A stretch of 64,000 nt of DNA from Nitratireductor soli (GCF_001050155.1 NZ_LFVY01000001.1:372001-436000), one strand, 5' to 3'. Positions 53,589 through 62,758 are shown, counted from the first letter of the stretch. Notes: a model not told the origin generated them from the letters alone. Made by a program: numbers and translations.

Positions 53589-54659
53589 ATGCTGACGGAC
53601 ACGCCCATTACGAGACTTTTCGGCATCGAGCTTCCGATCCTGCTGGCGCCGATGGCCGGATCGGCGGGGTCGGAGCTGGCCATCGCGGTCTGCGAGGCGG
53701 GAGGGCTCGGCGCCTTGCCCTGCGCCATGCTGACGGCGGAAAAGATCCGTACGGAGATGGGGATCATCCGCCAGCGCACCAACCGGCCGGTCAATCTGAA
53801 CTTCTTCTGCCATATCCCGCCCCAACCGGATGCTGCGCGCGAGGCGGGCTGGCGGCAGAGACTGCGGCCCTATTACTCGGAGTTCGGTATCGACCCCGAC
53901 GCGGCGCCTCCCGGTGCGGGACGCAATCCATTCAACGCGGACAGCTGCGCCATCGTCGAGGAATCTCGCCCGGAGGTGGTGAGTTTCCATTTCGGCCTGC
54001 CGGAGGATGCGTTGATGAAGCGCGTCCAGGCGACAGGCGCGAAGATCATCGCCTCGGCGACAACCGTCGCGGAGGCGCGGTTCCTGGAAGAGCGCGGCTG
54101 CGACGCGATCATCGCCCAGGGGGCTGAAGCCGGCGGCCATCGCGGCGTGTTCCTGGAAGCGGGGATCGCCACCCAGCCCGGCACGCTGGCGCTGGTGCCG
54201 CAGGTGGTCGATGCGGTTTCCGTACCGGTCATCGCCGCCGGCGGCATTTGCGACGGGCGCGGCGTGGCCGCCTGTTTCATGCTCGGCGCCTCGGCCGTGC
54301 AAGTGGGAACCGCCTATCTGCAATCGCCGGAAGCGCTGACCAGTGCCGGCCACCGGGCGGCGCTTGCCACGGCGCGCGACGACCGCACGGTGCTGACCAA
54401 TGTGTTTACCGGCCGCCCGGCGCGCGGGCTGTTGAACCGCTTCGTCGGCGAAGTGGGGCCGATGAGCGCCGAGGCGCCCGAGTTTCCGTTGGCGACGGCT
54501 GCGGTCGGGCCGCTGCGGGCGGCGGCGGAGGCTGCCGGCATCAGCGATTTCTCGCCGCTCTGGGCGGGTCAGGCAGCGCGCCTCGCCGCGCCCATGCCCG
54601 CCGGCGCGCTGACGGCGAAACTCATGAAGGATGCGGCTGCCCTGTTGAACGGCGCGTGA
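53589..54659 (+). CDS. nitronate monooxygenase family protein (NPD)
   Basis: A 356-residue TIM-barrel flavoenzyme: PILLAPMAGSAGSELAIAV at residue 20, the FMN-binding AQGAEAGGHRG near 178, VIAAGGICDGRGVAACFMLGASAVQVGTAYL near 220. This corresponds to class I nitronate monooxygenases, which detoxify nitroalkane anions, using a catalytic histidine (in GGHRG). The ATG with AGGA eight bases upstream is chosen over a GTG two codons earlier. Cotranscribed with the methyltransferase. Confidence 0.93.
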   Translation: MLTDTPITRLFGIELPILLAPMAGSAGSELAIAVCEAGGLGALPCAMLTAEKIRTEMGIIRQRTNRPVNLNFFCHIPPQPDAAREAGWRQRLRPYYSEFGIDPDAAPPGAGRNPFNADSCAIVEESRPEVVSFHFGLPEDALMKRVQATGAKIIASATTVAEARFLEERGCDAIIAQGAEAGGHRGVFLEAGIATQPGTLALVPQVVDAVSVPVIAAGGICDGRGVAACFMLGASAVQVGTAYLQSPEALTSAGHRAALATARDDRTVLTNVFTGRPARGLLNRFVGEVGPMSAEAPEFPLATAAVGPLRAAAEAAGISDFSPLWAGQAARLAAPMPAGALTAKLMKDAAALLNGA

Positions 54660-54685
54660 AAATTCCCAATTCGAGGCGGAAAGCC

Positions 54686-54718
54686 CTTGACATTGACGCT
54701 AGTGTCAAGGGGCTAGAA
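54686..54718 (+). promoter_or_regulatory. MerR-type promoter with dyad operator
   Basis: TTGACA (54687-54692) and CTAGAA (54713-54718) are separated by 20 bases, longer than normal, and the spacer holds the arm TGTCAAG complementary to CTTGACA at its left edge. An overlong spacer with a dyad inside is the hallmark of MerR-activated promoters. It is 22 bases before the merR-like start codon. Confidence 0.8.
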
Positions 54719-54740
54719 CGGCGCTCGAAAGGGATGCACG

Positions 54741-55211
54741 ATGCAAATCCAGGACGCAGCCACCACGCTTCGGGTGAGCCCCAGAACCTTGCGGCACTAT
54801 GAGGCCGTCGGCCTCCTGTCGCCAAACCGCGACGGCAATGGCTACCGGGTCTATGCCCCGGCTGATTTGCGCCGGGCGGAACGGATCCGCGACATGATCG
54901 CGACGGGCTATTCGACGCGCGAGATCCTTGCCATTGCGCCATGCCTCGACGATGCCAATGCCGGGCCCTGCCACGGCGCAGTATCGGGGCTGAAGCACAA
55001 GCTGGAACAGATCGACCGGCTGATCGGCGACCTCGCGCAGAAGCGCGAGGCGGTGGTGGAGCGGCTGGCCTCGCTGGAGGCGTCCCTTGCTGACGAAAGC
55101 CAAGCGAGTGACCTTCATGAAGACCATCCGACTGCCGTTTCTGTTTCTCATCGCCTTCCTGGTGGGCGCCGACGAGTTCCTGCTCGGGCCGATCCTGACG
55201 CCCATCGGTGA
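54741..55211 (+). CDS. MerR-family transcriptional regulator
   Basis: A 156-residue protein: winged helix MQIQDAATTLRVSPRTLRHYEAVGLLSPNRDGNGYRVYAPADLRRAERI, then a dimerisation helix (LKHKLEQIDRLIGDLAQKREAVVERLASLEASLADE). CLDDANAGPCHG may be a ligand loop. The normal family end would be near residue 120-125; the last about 30 residues run out of frame through the start of the downstream MFS gene, an unusually long 95-base overlap that suggests a frameshift or lost stop. Confidence 0.9.
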   Translation: MQIQDAATTLRVSPRTLRHYEAVGLLSPNRDGNGYRVYAPADLRRAERIRDMIATGYSTREILAIAPCLDDANAGPCHGAVSGLKHKLEQIDRLIGDLAQKREAVVERLASLEASLADESQASDLHEDHPTAVSVSHRLPGGRRRVPARADPDAHR

Positions 55212-55491
55212 GGAGCTTGGCGTCGCGCCCGAGCGCGTGACGCTGTTCATCGCCGCTTATTCATTGCCATTGGCCCTCCTGGCGCCGGTCTTCGGCCATC
55301 TCTCCGATCGCTATGGCCGGCTGGCAGTGTTGCTTCCCGCAACCGTGGTGTTTGCTGCCGGCTCGATCCTGACCGGCCTCGTGTCGAGTTTCGAATGGGG
55401 GCTTGCGACGCGCGTGCTCACCGGGGCCGCCAGCGCCGGCATGCTGCCCGTCGCTTTCGCGCTCGCCGCCGATGAGGGGCGCGGGCAGGCG
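55117..55491 (+). pseudogene. truncated MFS transporter (N-terminal third)
   Basis: Starting MKTIRLPFLFLIAFLVGADEFLLGPILTPI, it reads as helices 1-4 of a major facilitator protein, including the loop motif GHLSDRYGR, up to AFALAADEGRG. Then the reading frame continues into unrelated sequence (QQKCGAITSEVIGS...) and no further helices follow, so about two thirds of the transporter is gone. The join near 55491-55540 contains an inverted repeat GAGC-N-TTAC/GTAA-N-GCTC (55511-55538), possibly a scar. It would have been the target of the MerR gene. Confidence 0.82.
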
Positions 55492-55610
55492 GCAATACAG
55501 CAAAAGTGCGGAGCGATTACATCTGAGGTAATTGGCTCCATTCACCAATCGCGGCATGGTGCCCTGGCGATGCCGGCGGTCGGCTTCGCATCAGCGAAAG
55601 GACATCTGTC

Positions 55611-55943
55611 ATGCAAGCCTATGCCATCGCGCACCTGCGCAACGTCTCGATGGGGCCTGCCATCGTCGAGTATCTCGAAAGGATCGACGGGACGCTCGAA
55701 CCCTTCGGCGGGCACTTCATCATCCATGGCGGCATGCCGGCGGTGAAGGAGGGGACATGGCGCGGCGACCTGATCGTCATCGCCTTCCCCGACCGCGCCA
55801 GGGCGGAGGCCTGGTACGCCTCGCAGGCCTATCAGGCGATCAAGCACCTGCGCAGCGATCATTCGGAGGGCGAAGTCCTGCTGATGGACGGGGTGGACGC
55901 CAGTCACCGGGCGACCGACATCCTGATGGGTGTCAGCGCCTGA
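55611..55943 (+). CDS. DUF1330 family protein
   Basis: A 110-residue ferredoxin-like-fold protein: IVEYLERIDGTLEPFGGHFIIHGG near residue 18 and LIVIAFPDRARAEAWYASQAYQAIKHLR near 54 are the DUF1330 hallmarks. Function unknown; dimeric alpha-beta barrel relatives act on small aromatic or lactone substrates. It starts 120 bases after the truncated MFS gene and overlaps the convergent metW end by 11 bases. Confidence 0.93.
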   Translation: MQAYAIAHLRNVSMGPAIVEYLERIDGTLEPFGGHFIIHGGMPAVKEGTWRGDLIVIAFPDRARAEAWYASQAYQAIKHLRSDHSEGEVLLMDGVDASHRATDILMGVSA

Positions 55944-56547
55944 GCAGGAAGACACCCTGCTGGCCGAAGAAGTTCCAGAACCACCAGGGCATGGACAGGC
56001 CGATCTTCTGGCCGTTGGCGTCCAGAGCCCTGGCGCTTTCCATAGTCGCCCCGACCTCCTCGCACAGATGCACGAAGTCGCGGATGGTGCAGAAATGGAT
56101 GTTCGGCGTGTCGTACCAGCTATAGGGCAGGTCCTTGGTCACCGGCATCCGGCCCTTCAACAGCAGGGACAGGCGCACGCGCCAATGGCCGAAATTCGGA
56201 AACGAGATGATCGCCCGGTCGCCGATGCGCAGCATCTGGTCGAGCACGAGCTTCGGGTTGCGGGTGGCCTGCAGGGTCTGCGACAGGACCACATAGTCGA
56301 AACCCTTGTCGGGATAATCGATCAGGTCGCTGTCGGCGTCGCCCTGGATGACGGACAGGCCGCGCGCCACACATTCGTTGACGCCGCGCTGCGAGATCTC
56401 GATGCCGCGCCCGTCGACACCCTTGTCGTGTTCCAGAAGATCGAGCAGCGCTCCGTCGCCACAGCCGACGTCAAGGACGCGGGCCTTGGGGGAAATCAGG
56501 TCGGCGATGACGGCGAGGTCGACGCGTGGTGTGTTGTTGACGCTCAT
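55933..56547 (-). CDS. metW: methionine biosynthesis protein MetW
   Basis: A 204-residue methyltransferase-fold protein: [31 protein letters not shown] near residue 18 and [26 protein letters not shown] near 88, then [21 protein letters not shown], the MetW signature. MetW partners MetX in proteobacterial methionine synthesis and is thought to be needed for its activity. Start overlaps the metX stop by four bases. Confidence 0.96.
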   Translation of the reverse strand: MSVNNTPRVDLAVIADLISPKARVLDVGCGDGALLDLLEHDKGVDGRGIEISQRGVNECVARGLSVIQGDADSDLIDYPDKGFDYVVLSQTLQATRNPKLVLDQMLRIGDRAIISFPNFGHWRVRLSLLLKGRMPVTKDLPYSWYDTPNIHFCTIRDFVHLCEEVGATMESARALDANGQKIGLSMPWWFWNFFGQQGVFLLRR

Positions 56548-57713
56548 GACGGGTCGATTCCCTGATTGCGTGCGGCCGAATCCAGAAAGCCGGTGATGGC
56601 GCCGTGAAACTCCGGCTCGTCGAGCAGGAAGGCGTCATGGCCGCGATCCGTGTCGATCTCGACAAAGGAGACCGATGCGCCGGCGCCGTTGAGCGCACGC
56701 ACCACGGCGCGGCTCTCGGCGGTCGGAAACAGCCAGTCGCTGGTGAAGGAGACGACGCAGAAACGTGTCTTCGTGCCGGCAAAGGCGTCGGCCAGCCGGC
56801 CCTGGTGATCGGCGGCGAGGTCGAAATAATCCATCGCCCGCGTCAGGTAGAGATAGGCATTGGCGTCGAACCGGTCGACGAAGGTGATGCCCTGGTGGCG
56901 CAGATAGCTCTCGATCTGGAAATCGGCGTCGAAGCCGAAGGTGAGCTGCTTGCGATCCTGCAGGTTGCGGCCGAATTTGCGGTGCAGCGCCGGCTCCGAC
57001 AGATAGGTGATGTGGGCAGCCATGCGCGCCACGGAAAGGCCTTTGCCGGGCCGTTTGCCGGTTTCGAAATAGCGCCCGCCATTCCAGTCCGGATCGGCCA
57101 TGACGGCTTGGCGGCCGACCTCATGAAAAGCGATGTTCTGCGCCGTGTGGCGCGCACCGGCGGCGATCGGGATTGCCGTCATCACGCGATCGGGATAGCT
57201 GGCGGCCCATTCCAGCACCTGCATGCCGCCCATCGACCCGCCGATGACGGAAAACAGCCTGTCGATGCCGAGCGCGTCGACCAGCATGGCCTGGGCGCGC
57301 ACCATGTCGCGGATGGTGATGACCGGCAGGTCGAGACCGTAAGGCTTGCCGGTTGCCGGGTTGGGCGAGGCGGGGCCGGTCGAACCCAGGCAACTGCCGA
57401 TGACGTTGGAGCAGATGACGAAGAAGCGGTCCGTGTCGATGGCACGGCCGGGACCGACCAGCGCATCCCACCAGCCGGGCTTGCCGGTGACTGGATGGGC
57501 ATTGGCGACATGCTGGTCGCCGGTCAGCGCGTGGCAGATGAGGATTGCGTTGGTGCGGGCCTCGTTGAGCGTGCCGTAGGTCTGGTAGGCAATCTGAAAG
57601 GGAGAGAGCGCGACGCCGGCGTCGAGCCTGAGCGGCTTGTCGGCGCCGAAATGCACGACCAGGCTCGACGGGTCGTTCGCTTCGTCGCGGGCCTTTCGTG
57701 CTCTGGGCGCCAT
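56544..57713 (-). CDS. metX: homoserine O-acetyltransferase/O-succinyltransferase (MetX)
   Basis: A 389-residue alpha/beta-hydrolase-fold acyltransferase, first step in methionine synthesis. Nucleophile elbow [13 protein letters not shown] with the catalytic serine near residue 150; aspartate in FTSDWLFP and histidine in DRGHDAFLL complete the triad. [16 protein letters not shown] is the oxyanion segment. The ATG at 57713 has a GGAGAG site and matches family N-termini; upstream in-frame ATGs at 57725-57728 do not. Controlled by the SAM-II riboswitch and terminator upstream. Confidence 0.96.
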   Translation of the reverse strand: MAPRARKARDEANDPSSLVVHFGADKPLRLDAGVALSPFQIAYQTYGTLNEARTNAILICHALTGDQHVANAHPVTGKPGWWDALVGPGRAIDTDRFFVICSNVIGSCLGSTGPASPNPATGKPYGLDLPVITIRDMVRAQAMLVDALGIDRLFSVIGGSMGGMQVLEWAASYPDRVMTAIPIAAGARHTAQNIAFHEVGRQAVMADPDWNGGRYFETGKRPGKGLSVARMAAHITYLSEPALHRKFGRNLQDRKQLTFGFDADFQIESYLRHQGITFVDRFDANAYLYLTRAMDYFDLAADHQGRLADAFAGTKTRFCVVSFTSDWLFPTAESRAVVRALNGAGASVSFVEIDTDRGHDAFLLDEPEFHGAITGFLDSAARNQGIDPS

Positions 57714-57741
57714 GTCGCTCTCCATCATGCCGCCGGAGACG

Positions 57742-57773
57742 AAAAAACCGGCGATGCTTCCGCACAGCCGGTC
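57742..57773 (-). terminator. terminator between SAM-II riboswitch and metX
   Basis: On the minus strand CCGGC (57771-57767) and GCCGG (57752-57748) close a hairpin with an inner TGC/GCA stem and a GGAA loop, followed by six Ts (57747-57742). It lies 28 bases before the metX start. The 5' arm with two flanking bases, GACCGGC, is complementary to GCCGGTC inside the aptamer, so termination and aptamer folding appear linked. Confidence 0.75.
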
Positions 57774-57802
57774 ACGTGTCTGCGTATGACGCATTCGCAA
57801 TC

Positions 57803-57858
57803 GGCCTTTTAGCAAGTTGTTTTACGTGGCTGCAAGCCGACCGGCCAAATCACCACGG
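57803..57858 (-). promoter_or_regulatory. SAM-II riboswitch
   Basis: On the minus strand CGTGGTGATTTGG, then GGCTTGCAGCCACG and GTAAAACAACTTGCTAAAAGG reproduce the SAM-II (metA) aptamer: a P1 stem CGTGG/CCACG, the conserved TGATTTGG and TTGCAGCCACG strings, and the GCTAAA pseudoknot tail. SAM binding represses methionine synthesis genes in alphaproteobacteria. It is 90 bases upstream of metX. The gap 57714-58105 holds this, the terminator and one repeat, and no gene. Confidence 0.93.
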
Positions 57859-57910
57859 ATCAGGCCTGATATTTACGGCGGGGTTCTCTTTGCGTCAATC
57901 GCCGTCTTGG

Positions 57911-58020
57911 TCTATAGCATCGGCCCGAAAATCGGAATCGGTTTTCGGAATGCATGATGCATAGATTCAAAGTGTTAGAGCGTCCTTGTGTAGCGTCCAA
58001 ATGGACGCACGGCGCTCTAA
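57911..58020. repeat. dispersed intergenic repeat, copy 1 of the 57.9/61.3 kb pair
   Basis: About 110 bases with a hairpin around CGAAAATCGGAATCGGTTTTCG, an ATGCATGATGCAT segment, GTTAGAGCG, and a final palindrome GCGTCC...GGACGC bounded by AGAGCG and CGCTCT. The reverse complement of 61238-61345 matches it closely throughout. It lies upstream of both metX and hisC. Confidence 0.85.
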
Positions 58021-58105
58021 AGCAACCGACGGCTTGTCGCGTCAGTCTGGAACGACAAGGCAAAACTGGAAATCCGTTCCGTCTCTCCCAGCACAGGACC
58101 ATTCA

Positions 58106-59206
58106 ATGAGCGCGTCTGTCCGTCCCGAACCGAAGCCCGGCGTCATGGATATCGCCGCCTATGTGCCCGGCCGCGAAAGTGCGCCCGGCGTGGCGAAGGT
58201 GTGGAAGCTTTCCTCCAATGAATCGCCGCTTGGCCCATCGCCCAAGGCGCTGGAGGCCATCTCCGCGGCAACCGGTCATCTGGCGCTCTATCCCGACGGT
58301 TCCGCGACGAAGCTGCGCAACGCCATTGCCGAGGCGCACGGGTTGAATCCGGCGAACATCCTCTGCTCGAACGGCTCCGACGAACTTCTGGGGCTTCTGG
58401 CGCAGACTTATATCAAACCGGGCGACGAGGCCATCTTCACCGAGCACGGTTTCCTGGTCTACCGCATCCAGACGCTGGCGGCGGGCGGCAAGCCCGTCGT
58501 GGTCAAGGAAAGCGATGAGCGCGCCGATGTGGACGCGGTTCTTTCGGCGGTGAGCGAGCGCACGCGCATCGTCTTTCTCGCCAACCCCAACAACCCGACC
58601 GGCACCTATCTGCCGGTGGACGAGGTGCGCCGCCTGCAGGCGGGCCTGCCGAAGAACGTGCTTTTGGTGCTTGACGCGGCCTATGCGGAATATGTGCGCC
58701 GCAACGACTACGAAGCGGGCATCGAACTCGTATCGTCGAGCGAGAATGTGGTGATGACGCGCACCTTCTCGAAGATTTACGGGATGGCCGCGCTGCGCAT
58801 CGGCTGGATGTATGCGCCGGTTCACGTGGTCGATGCGGTCAACCGGGTGCGCGGGCCGTTCAATGTCAACGCGCTCGCCATCGAAGCTGGATCCGCGGCG
58901 ATCCGCGACAAGGCGCATGTGCAGCAGGCCGTGGAGCACAACGAGAAATGGCTCTCCTGGCTGGCGCATGAACTGTCGAAGCTCGGTTTGCGTGTGACCC
59001 CAAGCGTCGGCAATTTCCTGCTGATCCATTTCCCCGACAATGGTGGCAAATCGGCCGAGGACGCGGACGCATTTCTTGGCGCGCGCGGCTATGTGTTGCG
59101 GCGGGTCGTGCCCTACGGCTTCCCCAACGCATTGCGCCTCAGCGTCGGGCTGGAGGAAGCCAATCGCGGCGTTGTCGCGGCGCTCGCCGAATTCATGGAA
59201 GCCTGA
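58106..59206 (+). CDS. hisC: histidinol-phosphate / aromatic aminotransferase
   Basis: A 366-residue fold-type I PLP enzyme: [15 protein letters not shown] near residue 33, [14 protein letters not shown] near 160, YAEYVRR near 195, and the Schiff-base lysine in [17 protein letters not shown] near 218. HisC exchanges the amino group between histidinol phosphate and 2-oxoglutarate; in rhizobia the copy next to tyrA probably also transaminates aromatic precursors. ATG preceded by AGGA. The downstream tyrA starts three bases after its stop. Confidence 0.93.
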   Translation: MSASVRPEPKPGVMDIAAYVPGRESAPGVAKVWKLSSNESPLGPSPKALEAISAATGHLALYPDGSATKLRNAIAEAHGLNPANILCSNGSDELLGLLAQTYIKPGDEAIFTEHGFLVYRIQTLAAGGKPVVVKESDERADVDAVLSAVSERTRIVFLANPNNPTGTYLPVDEVRRLQAGLPKNVLLVLDAAYAEYVRRNDYEAGIELVSSSENVVMTRTFSKIYGMAALRIGWMYAPVHVVDAVNRVRGPFNVNALAIEAGSAAIRDKAHVQQAVEHNEKWLSWLAHELSKLGLRVTPSVGNFLLIHFPDNGGKSAEDADAFLGARGYVLRRVVPYGFPNALRLSVGLEEANRGVVAALAEFMEA

Positions 59207-59209
59207 CCC

Positions 59210-60160
59210 GTGCCTGAACCGCTTTTCGACAAGGTCGCGCTGATCGGCATCGGCCTGATCGGCTCATCCCTGGCGCATGCCATCCGCCGGGCGGGGCTGG
59301 CCCGTTCGGTGACGGTCTCAACACGCAGCGAGGCGACGCTGGAGCGTGCCCGCGCGCTCGGGCTCGGCGACGATTACGAGCGCCAGGCAGCGGATGCGGT
59401 GCGCGACGCGGACCTGGTCATCGTCTCGGTGCCGGTCGGCGCATCGGGCGCGGTCGCCGAGGCGATCGCACCGGCCCTGAAGCCGGGCGCCATCGTCACC
59501 GACGTGGGATCGACCAAGGGGTCGGTCATCGCCCAGATGCGACCGCACCTGCCGGAAAACGTCCGGTTCATCCCTGGCCACCCGATTGCCGGTACGGAGA
59601 ATTCGGGCCCCGATGCGGGCTTCGCCGAATTGTTCGACGGGCGTTGGTGCATCCTGACGCCGCTCGGCGACACCGATGCCGAGGCGCTTGCCCGGCTGAC
59701 GGCGTTCTGGGAACGCTGCGGCGCGATGGTCGAAACGATGGACCCGGAACACCATGACATGGTGCTCGCCATCGTCTCGCACCTGCCGCACATCATCGCC
59801 TACAACATCGTCGGCACGGCGGACGATCTGGAAGCGGTGACGAAATCGGAAGTCATCAAATATTCTGCCTCGGGTTTCCGCGATTTCACGCGCCTGGCCG
59901 CCTCCGACCCGACCATGTGGCGCGATGTGTGCCTGCACAACAGCGAGGCGATTCTGGAAATGCTGGCGCGTTTCTCGGAGGATCTGTCGGCGCTGCAGCG
60001 GGCGATCCGCTGGGGGGACGGCGACAAGCTGTTCGAGATGTTCACCCGCACGCGGGCCATCCGCCGCTCGATCATCGAGGCCGGCCAGGATATCGACGTG
60101 CCGGATTTCGGCCGCCACGCCCTCGCGCATCCCGAGTTGGCGCATCCCGAAAAGCCATAA
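59210..60160 (+). CDS. tyrA: prephenate/arogenate dehydrogenase
   Basis: A 316-residue NAD-dependent dehydrogenase in tyrosine synthesis. Rossmann motif GIGLIGSSLAHAIRRAG near residue 10, the catalytic histidine in FIPGHPIAGTENSG near 125, and PEHHDMVLAIVSHLPHIIAYN near 178. GTG start. Operon with hisC fits conversion of prephenate through to tyrosine. Ends four bases from the convergent DUF2125 gene. Confidence 0.94.
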   Translation: MPEPLFDKVALIGIGLIGSSLAHAIRRAGLARSVTVSTRSEATLERARALGLGDDYERQAADAVRDADLVIVSVPVGASGAVAEAIAPALKPGAIVTDVGSTKGSVIAQMRPHLPENVRFIPGHPIAGTENSGPDAGFAELFDGRWCILTPLGDTDAEALARLTAFWERCGAMVETMDPEHHDMVLAIVSHLPHIIAYNIVGTADDLEAVTKSEVIKYSASGFRDFTRLAASDPTMWRDVCLHNSEAILEMLARFSEDLSALQRAIRWGDGDKLFEMFTRTRAIRRSIIEAGQDIDVPDFGRHALAHPELAHPEKP

Positions 60161-60163
60161 GGC

Positions 60164-61162
60164 TTACTGCACAGGCGGAATGTCTCCGAGCGGCAGAAAG
60201 CCGATCGACACGCGACCCCGGCGGATGGTCACCGGCAGGGTCGGCGCCGCACCGAGGCTCGACAGGGCGGCCATGACCGAGCGGATCTGGTCGCGCTGTT
60301 CGGGAAACGCCTGCGCGGCAAGTTGAGCGATCGCCTGAGGTTCGCGCAGCGTCACCTTGAATTGTGCGCTGATGAGCCCGTCGGTATCGATCTCCACCGG
60401 CCCGGCAAGGGTCATGCCGGCCTCGCTGTCGGCAGCCTTGACGCTCAGGCTCTGGATCGTCCCGGAGCGGCCGCGCAATTGCAACGCCCTCTCACCGAGC
60501 AACGCCACGCCGTCGTCGATGCTGACGAGAAGTTCGCCGCTCAATGGCGGGATCGCTACATCGCCGGTGATGCCCGGCGCCAGCGACAGCCTGCTCGTCA
60601 CTATGGCGACGTCCAGGTCGGCTTCGTTGCGGCGCATGTGCGTTTGCAAGGTGTCGGCCTCAGCGATGGGTTCCGCTGTGGCTTCGTCGGAAACGAGGAC
60701 CAGCTTCTGCGCCTCGCTGGAGACGCGCTGCGGCAGCTTCTCCGTCAGGCGGGCGCTCAGCCGCATGTTCTGCCAACTGGCCTTCAGGGCGGCGGGCATG
60801 AAGGGCAGGGCGATGCGCGCCGGGCCGTCCAGTTCGCCCACGGTGCGCAGAGGCTGGTAGATCTGCGCGGCGGAACGGAAGTTGCCGGCGCTCAGCGAGA
60901 TGCCGTTTTCGGCATCCTCGTAGAACACGCTGCGGCAGAAAAGGCCGATGCGAAACGGGTAGCCGCGCGCCGAGGGCTCCTCGCAACTGGCACGGCGCTG
61001 GTCGCCGTTGAGCCCGCTGATCAATGCGGTGGTGCGCGTTTCGAGCAGATTGGCGGCATAGTACCAGGCGCCGGTATAGGCCAGCACCGCAACGACGATG
61101 AGCATCAGGAGCCAGAAGAACCGGCGGCTGTAGCTGCGCTTGGCGCGTTTTCTTGACGGCAT
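60164..61162 (-). CDS. DUF2125 domain protein, membrane-anchored
   Basis: A 332-residue protein with a basic start and one N-terminal transmembrane helix (FFWLLMLIVVAVLAYTGAWYYAA). The exported remainder is beta-rich with repeating charged/hydrophobic strands, including FRIGLFCRSVFYED-like YPFRIGLFCRSVF with a cysteine pair. This is the DUF2125 family, restricted mainly to alphaproteobacteria; role unknown. Position after tyrA is conserved in rhizobia. Confidence 0.9.
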   Translation of the reverse strand: MPSRKRAKRSYSRRFFWLLMLIVVAVLAYTGAWYYAANLLETRTTALISGLNGDQRRASCEEPSARGYPFRIGLFCRSVFYEDAENGISLSAGNFRSAAQIYQPLRTVGELDGPARIALPFMPAALKASWQNMRLSARLTEKLPQRVSSEAQKLVLVSDEATAEPIAEADTLQTHMRRNEADLDVAIVTSRLSLAPGITGDVAIPPLSGELLVSIDDGVALLGERALQLRGRSGTIQSLSVKAADSEAGMTLAGPVEIDTDGLISAQFKVTLREPQAIAQLAAQAFPEQRDQIRSVMAALSSLGAAPTLPVTIRRGRVSIGFLPLGDIPPVQ

Positions 61163-61237
61163 CCAGTCCTCCGGCTAACCCGGTCGGCACGGCGACCGGC
61201 CGATCTCGACACGATACCAACTGGCGTTGGGACCAAA

Positions 61238-61345
61238 AGAGCGCCGTGCGTCCAACAGGACGCACAAAGGACGCTCTAACATTTTTAAACCATGCATCGT
61301 GCTTTCCGAAAATCGATTCCGATTTTCAGGCCGATGCAGTAGGCA
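61238..61345. repeat. dispersed intergenic repeat, copy 2 of the 57.9/61.3 kb pair (inverted)
   Basis: Starting AGAGCGCCGTGCGTCC and ending with the CGAAAATCGATTCCGATTTTC hairpin and GATGCAGTA, it is the inverted relative of 57911-58020. The two copies flank hisC-tyrA-DUF2125. It ends 14 bases before the cyclotransferase start. Confidence 0.85.
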
Positions 61346-61358
61346 TTGGACAGGTGAT

Positions 61359-61886
61359 ATGGACGATTTTTGGGTCTTTGGCTATGGATCGCTGATGTGG
61401 CGGCCGGGTTTTGCCCATGTCGAGACCAGGAAAGCGCGGCTTCACGGTTATCGGCGCGCCTTGTGTGTTTATTCCCACGTGCATCGCGGCTCGCCGGACC
61501 AGCCGGGGCTGGTGCTGGGGCTCGACCGTGGCGGTTCCTGCCTGGGGCTGGCGTTTCGCGTGCCGGGCGATCTGCATGACGAGGTGGTGGCCTATCTGCG
61601 CGAGCGGGAACTCGTCACCAATGTCTATCTCGAACGCCGTCTGGTCGTGCGCCTGGAGGACGGGCCGCCGGTCGCGGCGCTGGCTTATGTGGTCGACCGG
61701 GCGCATCCGCAATATGCCGGCGGCATCGATGTCGCGCATGCGGCTGAGCGGGTGACCGGCTCGGTCGGGCAATCCGGACGCAACGAGGATTACGTGCTGA
61801 ACACGATCGAGCACCTGAAGGCGCTCGGCATTCGCGACCATTGGCTGGAGGCCGTGGCGGCGCGGGTGGGCGCGAGGATCGATTAG
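61359..61886 (+). CDS. gamma-glutamylcyclotransferase (ChaC-like)
   Basis: A 175-residue protein with FGYGSLMWRPGF at the very start, the substrate-binding motif of the cyclotransferase fold, GYRRALCVYSHVHRGSPDQPGLVLGL, and the ChaC-type YLRERELVTNVYLERRL. It cleaves glutathione or gamma-glutamyl dipeptides to 5-oxoproline. The ATG at 61359 is chosen since upstream codons come from the repeat. Overlaps the convergent acyltransferase gene by four bases. Confidence 0.94.
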   Translation: MDDFWVFGYGSLMWRPGFAHVETRKARLHGYRRALCVYSHVHRGSPDQPGLVLGLDRGGSCLGLAFRVPGDLHDEVVAYLRERELVTNVYLERRLVVRLEDGPPVAALAYVVDRAHPQYAGGIDVAHAAERVTGSVGQSGRNEDYVLNTIEHLKALGIRDHWLEAVAARVGARID

Positions 61887-62692
61887 CGCTGAGCTGCTGC
61901 GTTGAGTTCGGCGAGCCGCCTGCGTGCCGTGTCGGGCAAGGGCGGCGGGTTTTCTGCGTTGGCGGCCTCCACCAGCATCGCGTCGCAGGCCTCCTCCGTC
62001 TCGCGCACCAGGCGCTCCTGAAACACGTCGCGCGGCAGGCCCGGTTCTATGGGTGGCAGGAAGCGGGCGCGGATGACGCCCGGATAGCGCATGAACTGAC
62101 GCCTCGGCCAGAACAGCCCGGCCGCATGGGCGACGGGCACGACCGGAACGCCCAGTTGCACGTAGAGTTCGACGATGCCGTATTTGTAGGACGGCTCGGC
62201 GCCGGGAGGGCGGCGGGTCCCTTCGGGATAGATGATCAGCTGACGGTTGTCCTTCATCAGCATATGGGCGGTGCGGACGGCCTGCTTCAGCGCCTTGGTG
62301 CGGCTGCCGCGGTCGATCGGGATCATGCGCATCTTGGCGACATACCAGCCGAAAAAGGGGATCCACATCAGTTCGCGTTTCAGGATGTAAAGCGCGTCGG
62401 GAATGTGGGGCAGGAAGGCGATCGTGTCCCAGAAGGACTGGTGCTTCGGGGCGATGATGCAGGGGCCGTCGGGCAGGTTCTCGAGCCCGCTGATCTCGCT
62501 CCGGCCGCCGGTGATCACGCGCTGCAGCCAGAGGCTGGAGGCTGCCCAGAATTTCGGCACGAACCAGGCTTTCTTGCGCGGCGCCAGGAAGAAATACGGT
62601 GTCCAGAACAGCATCTGGACGATCAGGTTCAGATAGAAGGCGACGTTGAACAGGGCGGAACGAAGAAAGAGCATCGAGCGGGTCCGTTGCAT
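61883..62692 (-). CDS. 1-acyl-sn-glycerol-3-phosphate acyltransferase (PlsC family)
   Basis: A 269-residue membrane-bound acyltransferase: one N-terminal hydrophobic helix, the catalytic APKHQSFWDTIA (HxxxxD) near residue 75, FGWYVAKMRMIPIDRG near 112 and IYPEGTRRPPG near 158. It adds the second acyl chain in phospholipid synthesis. Cotranscribed with ydcF-like and ftsX genes upstream. Confidence 0.94.
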   Translation of the reverse strand: MQRTRSMLFLRSALFNVAFYLNLIVQMLFWTPYFFLAPRKKAWFVPKFWAASSLWLQRVITGGRSEISGLENLPDGPCIIAPKHQSFWDTIAFLPHIPDALYILKRELMWIPFFGWYVAKMRMIPIDRGSRTKALKQAVRTAHMLMKDNRQLIIYPEGTRRPPGAEPSYKYGIVELYVQLGVPVVPVAHAAGLFWPRRQFMRYPGVIRARFLPPIEPGLPRDVFQERLVRETEEACDAMLVEAANAENPPPLPDTARRRLAELNAAAQR

Positions 62693-62758
62693 TCGGCACA
62701 GGCGGCACAGGCAACTCAGGCTCTTACATCATGCCCACGCGAAGACAAAGCGGCACCT

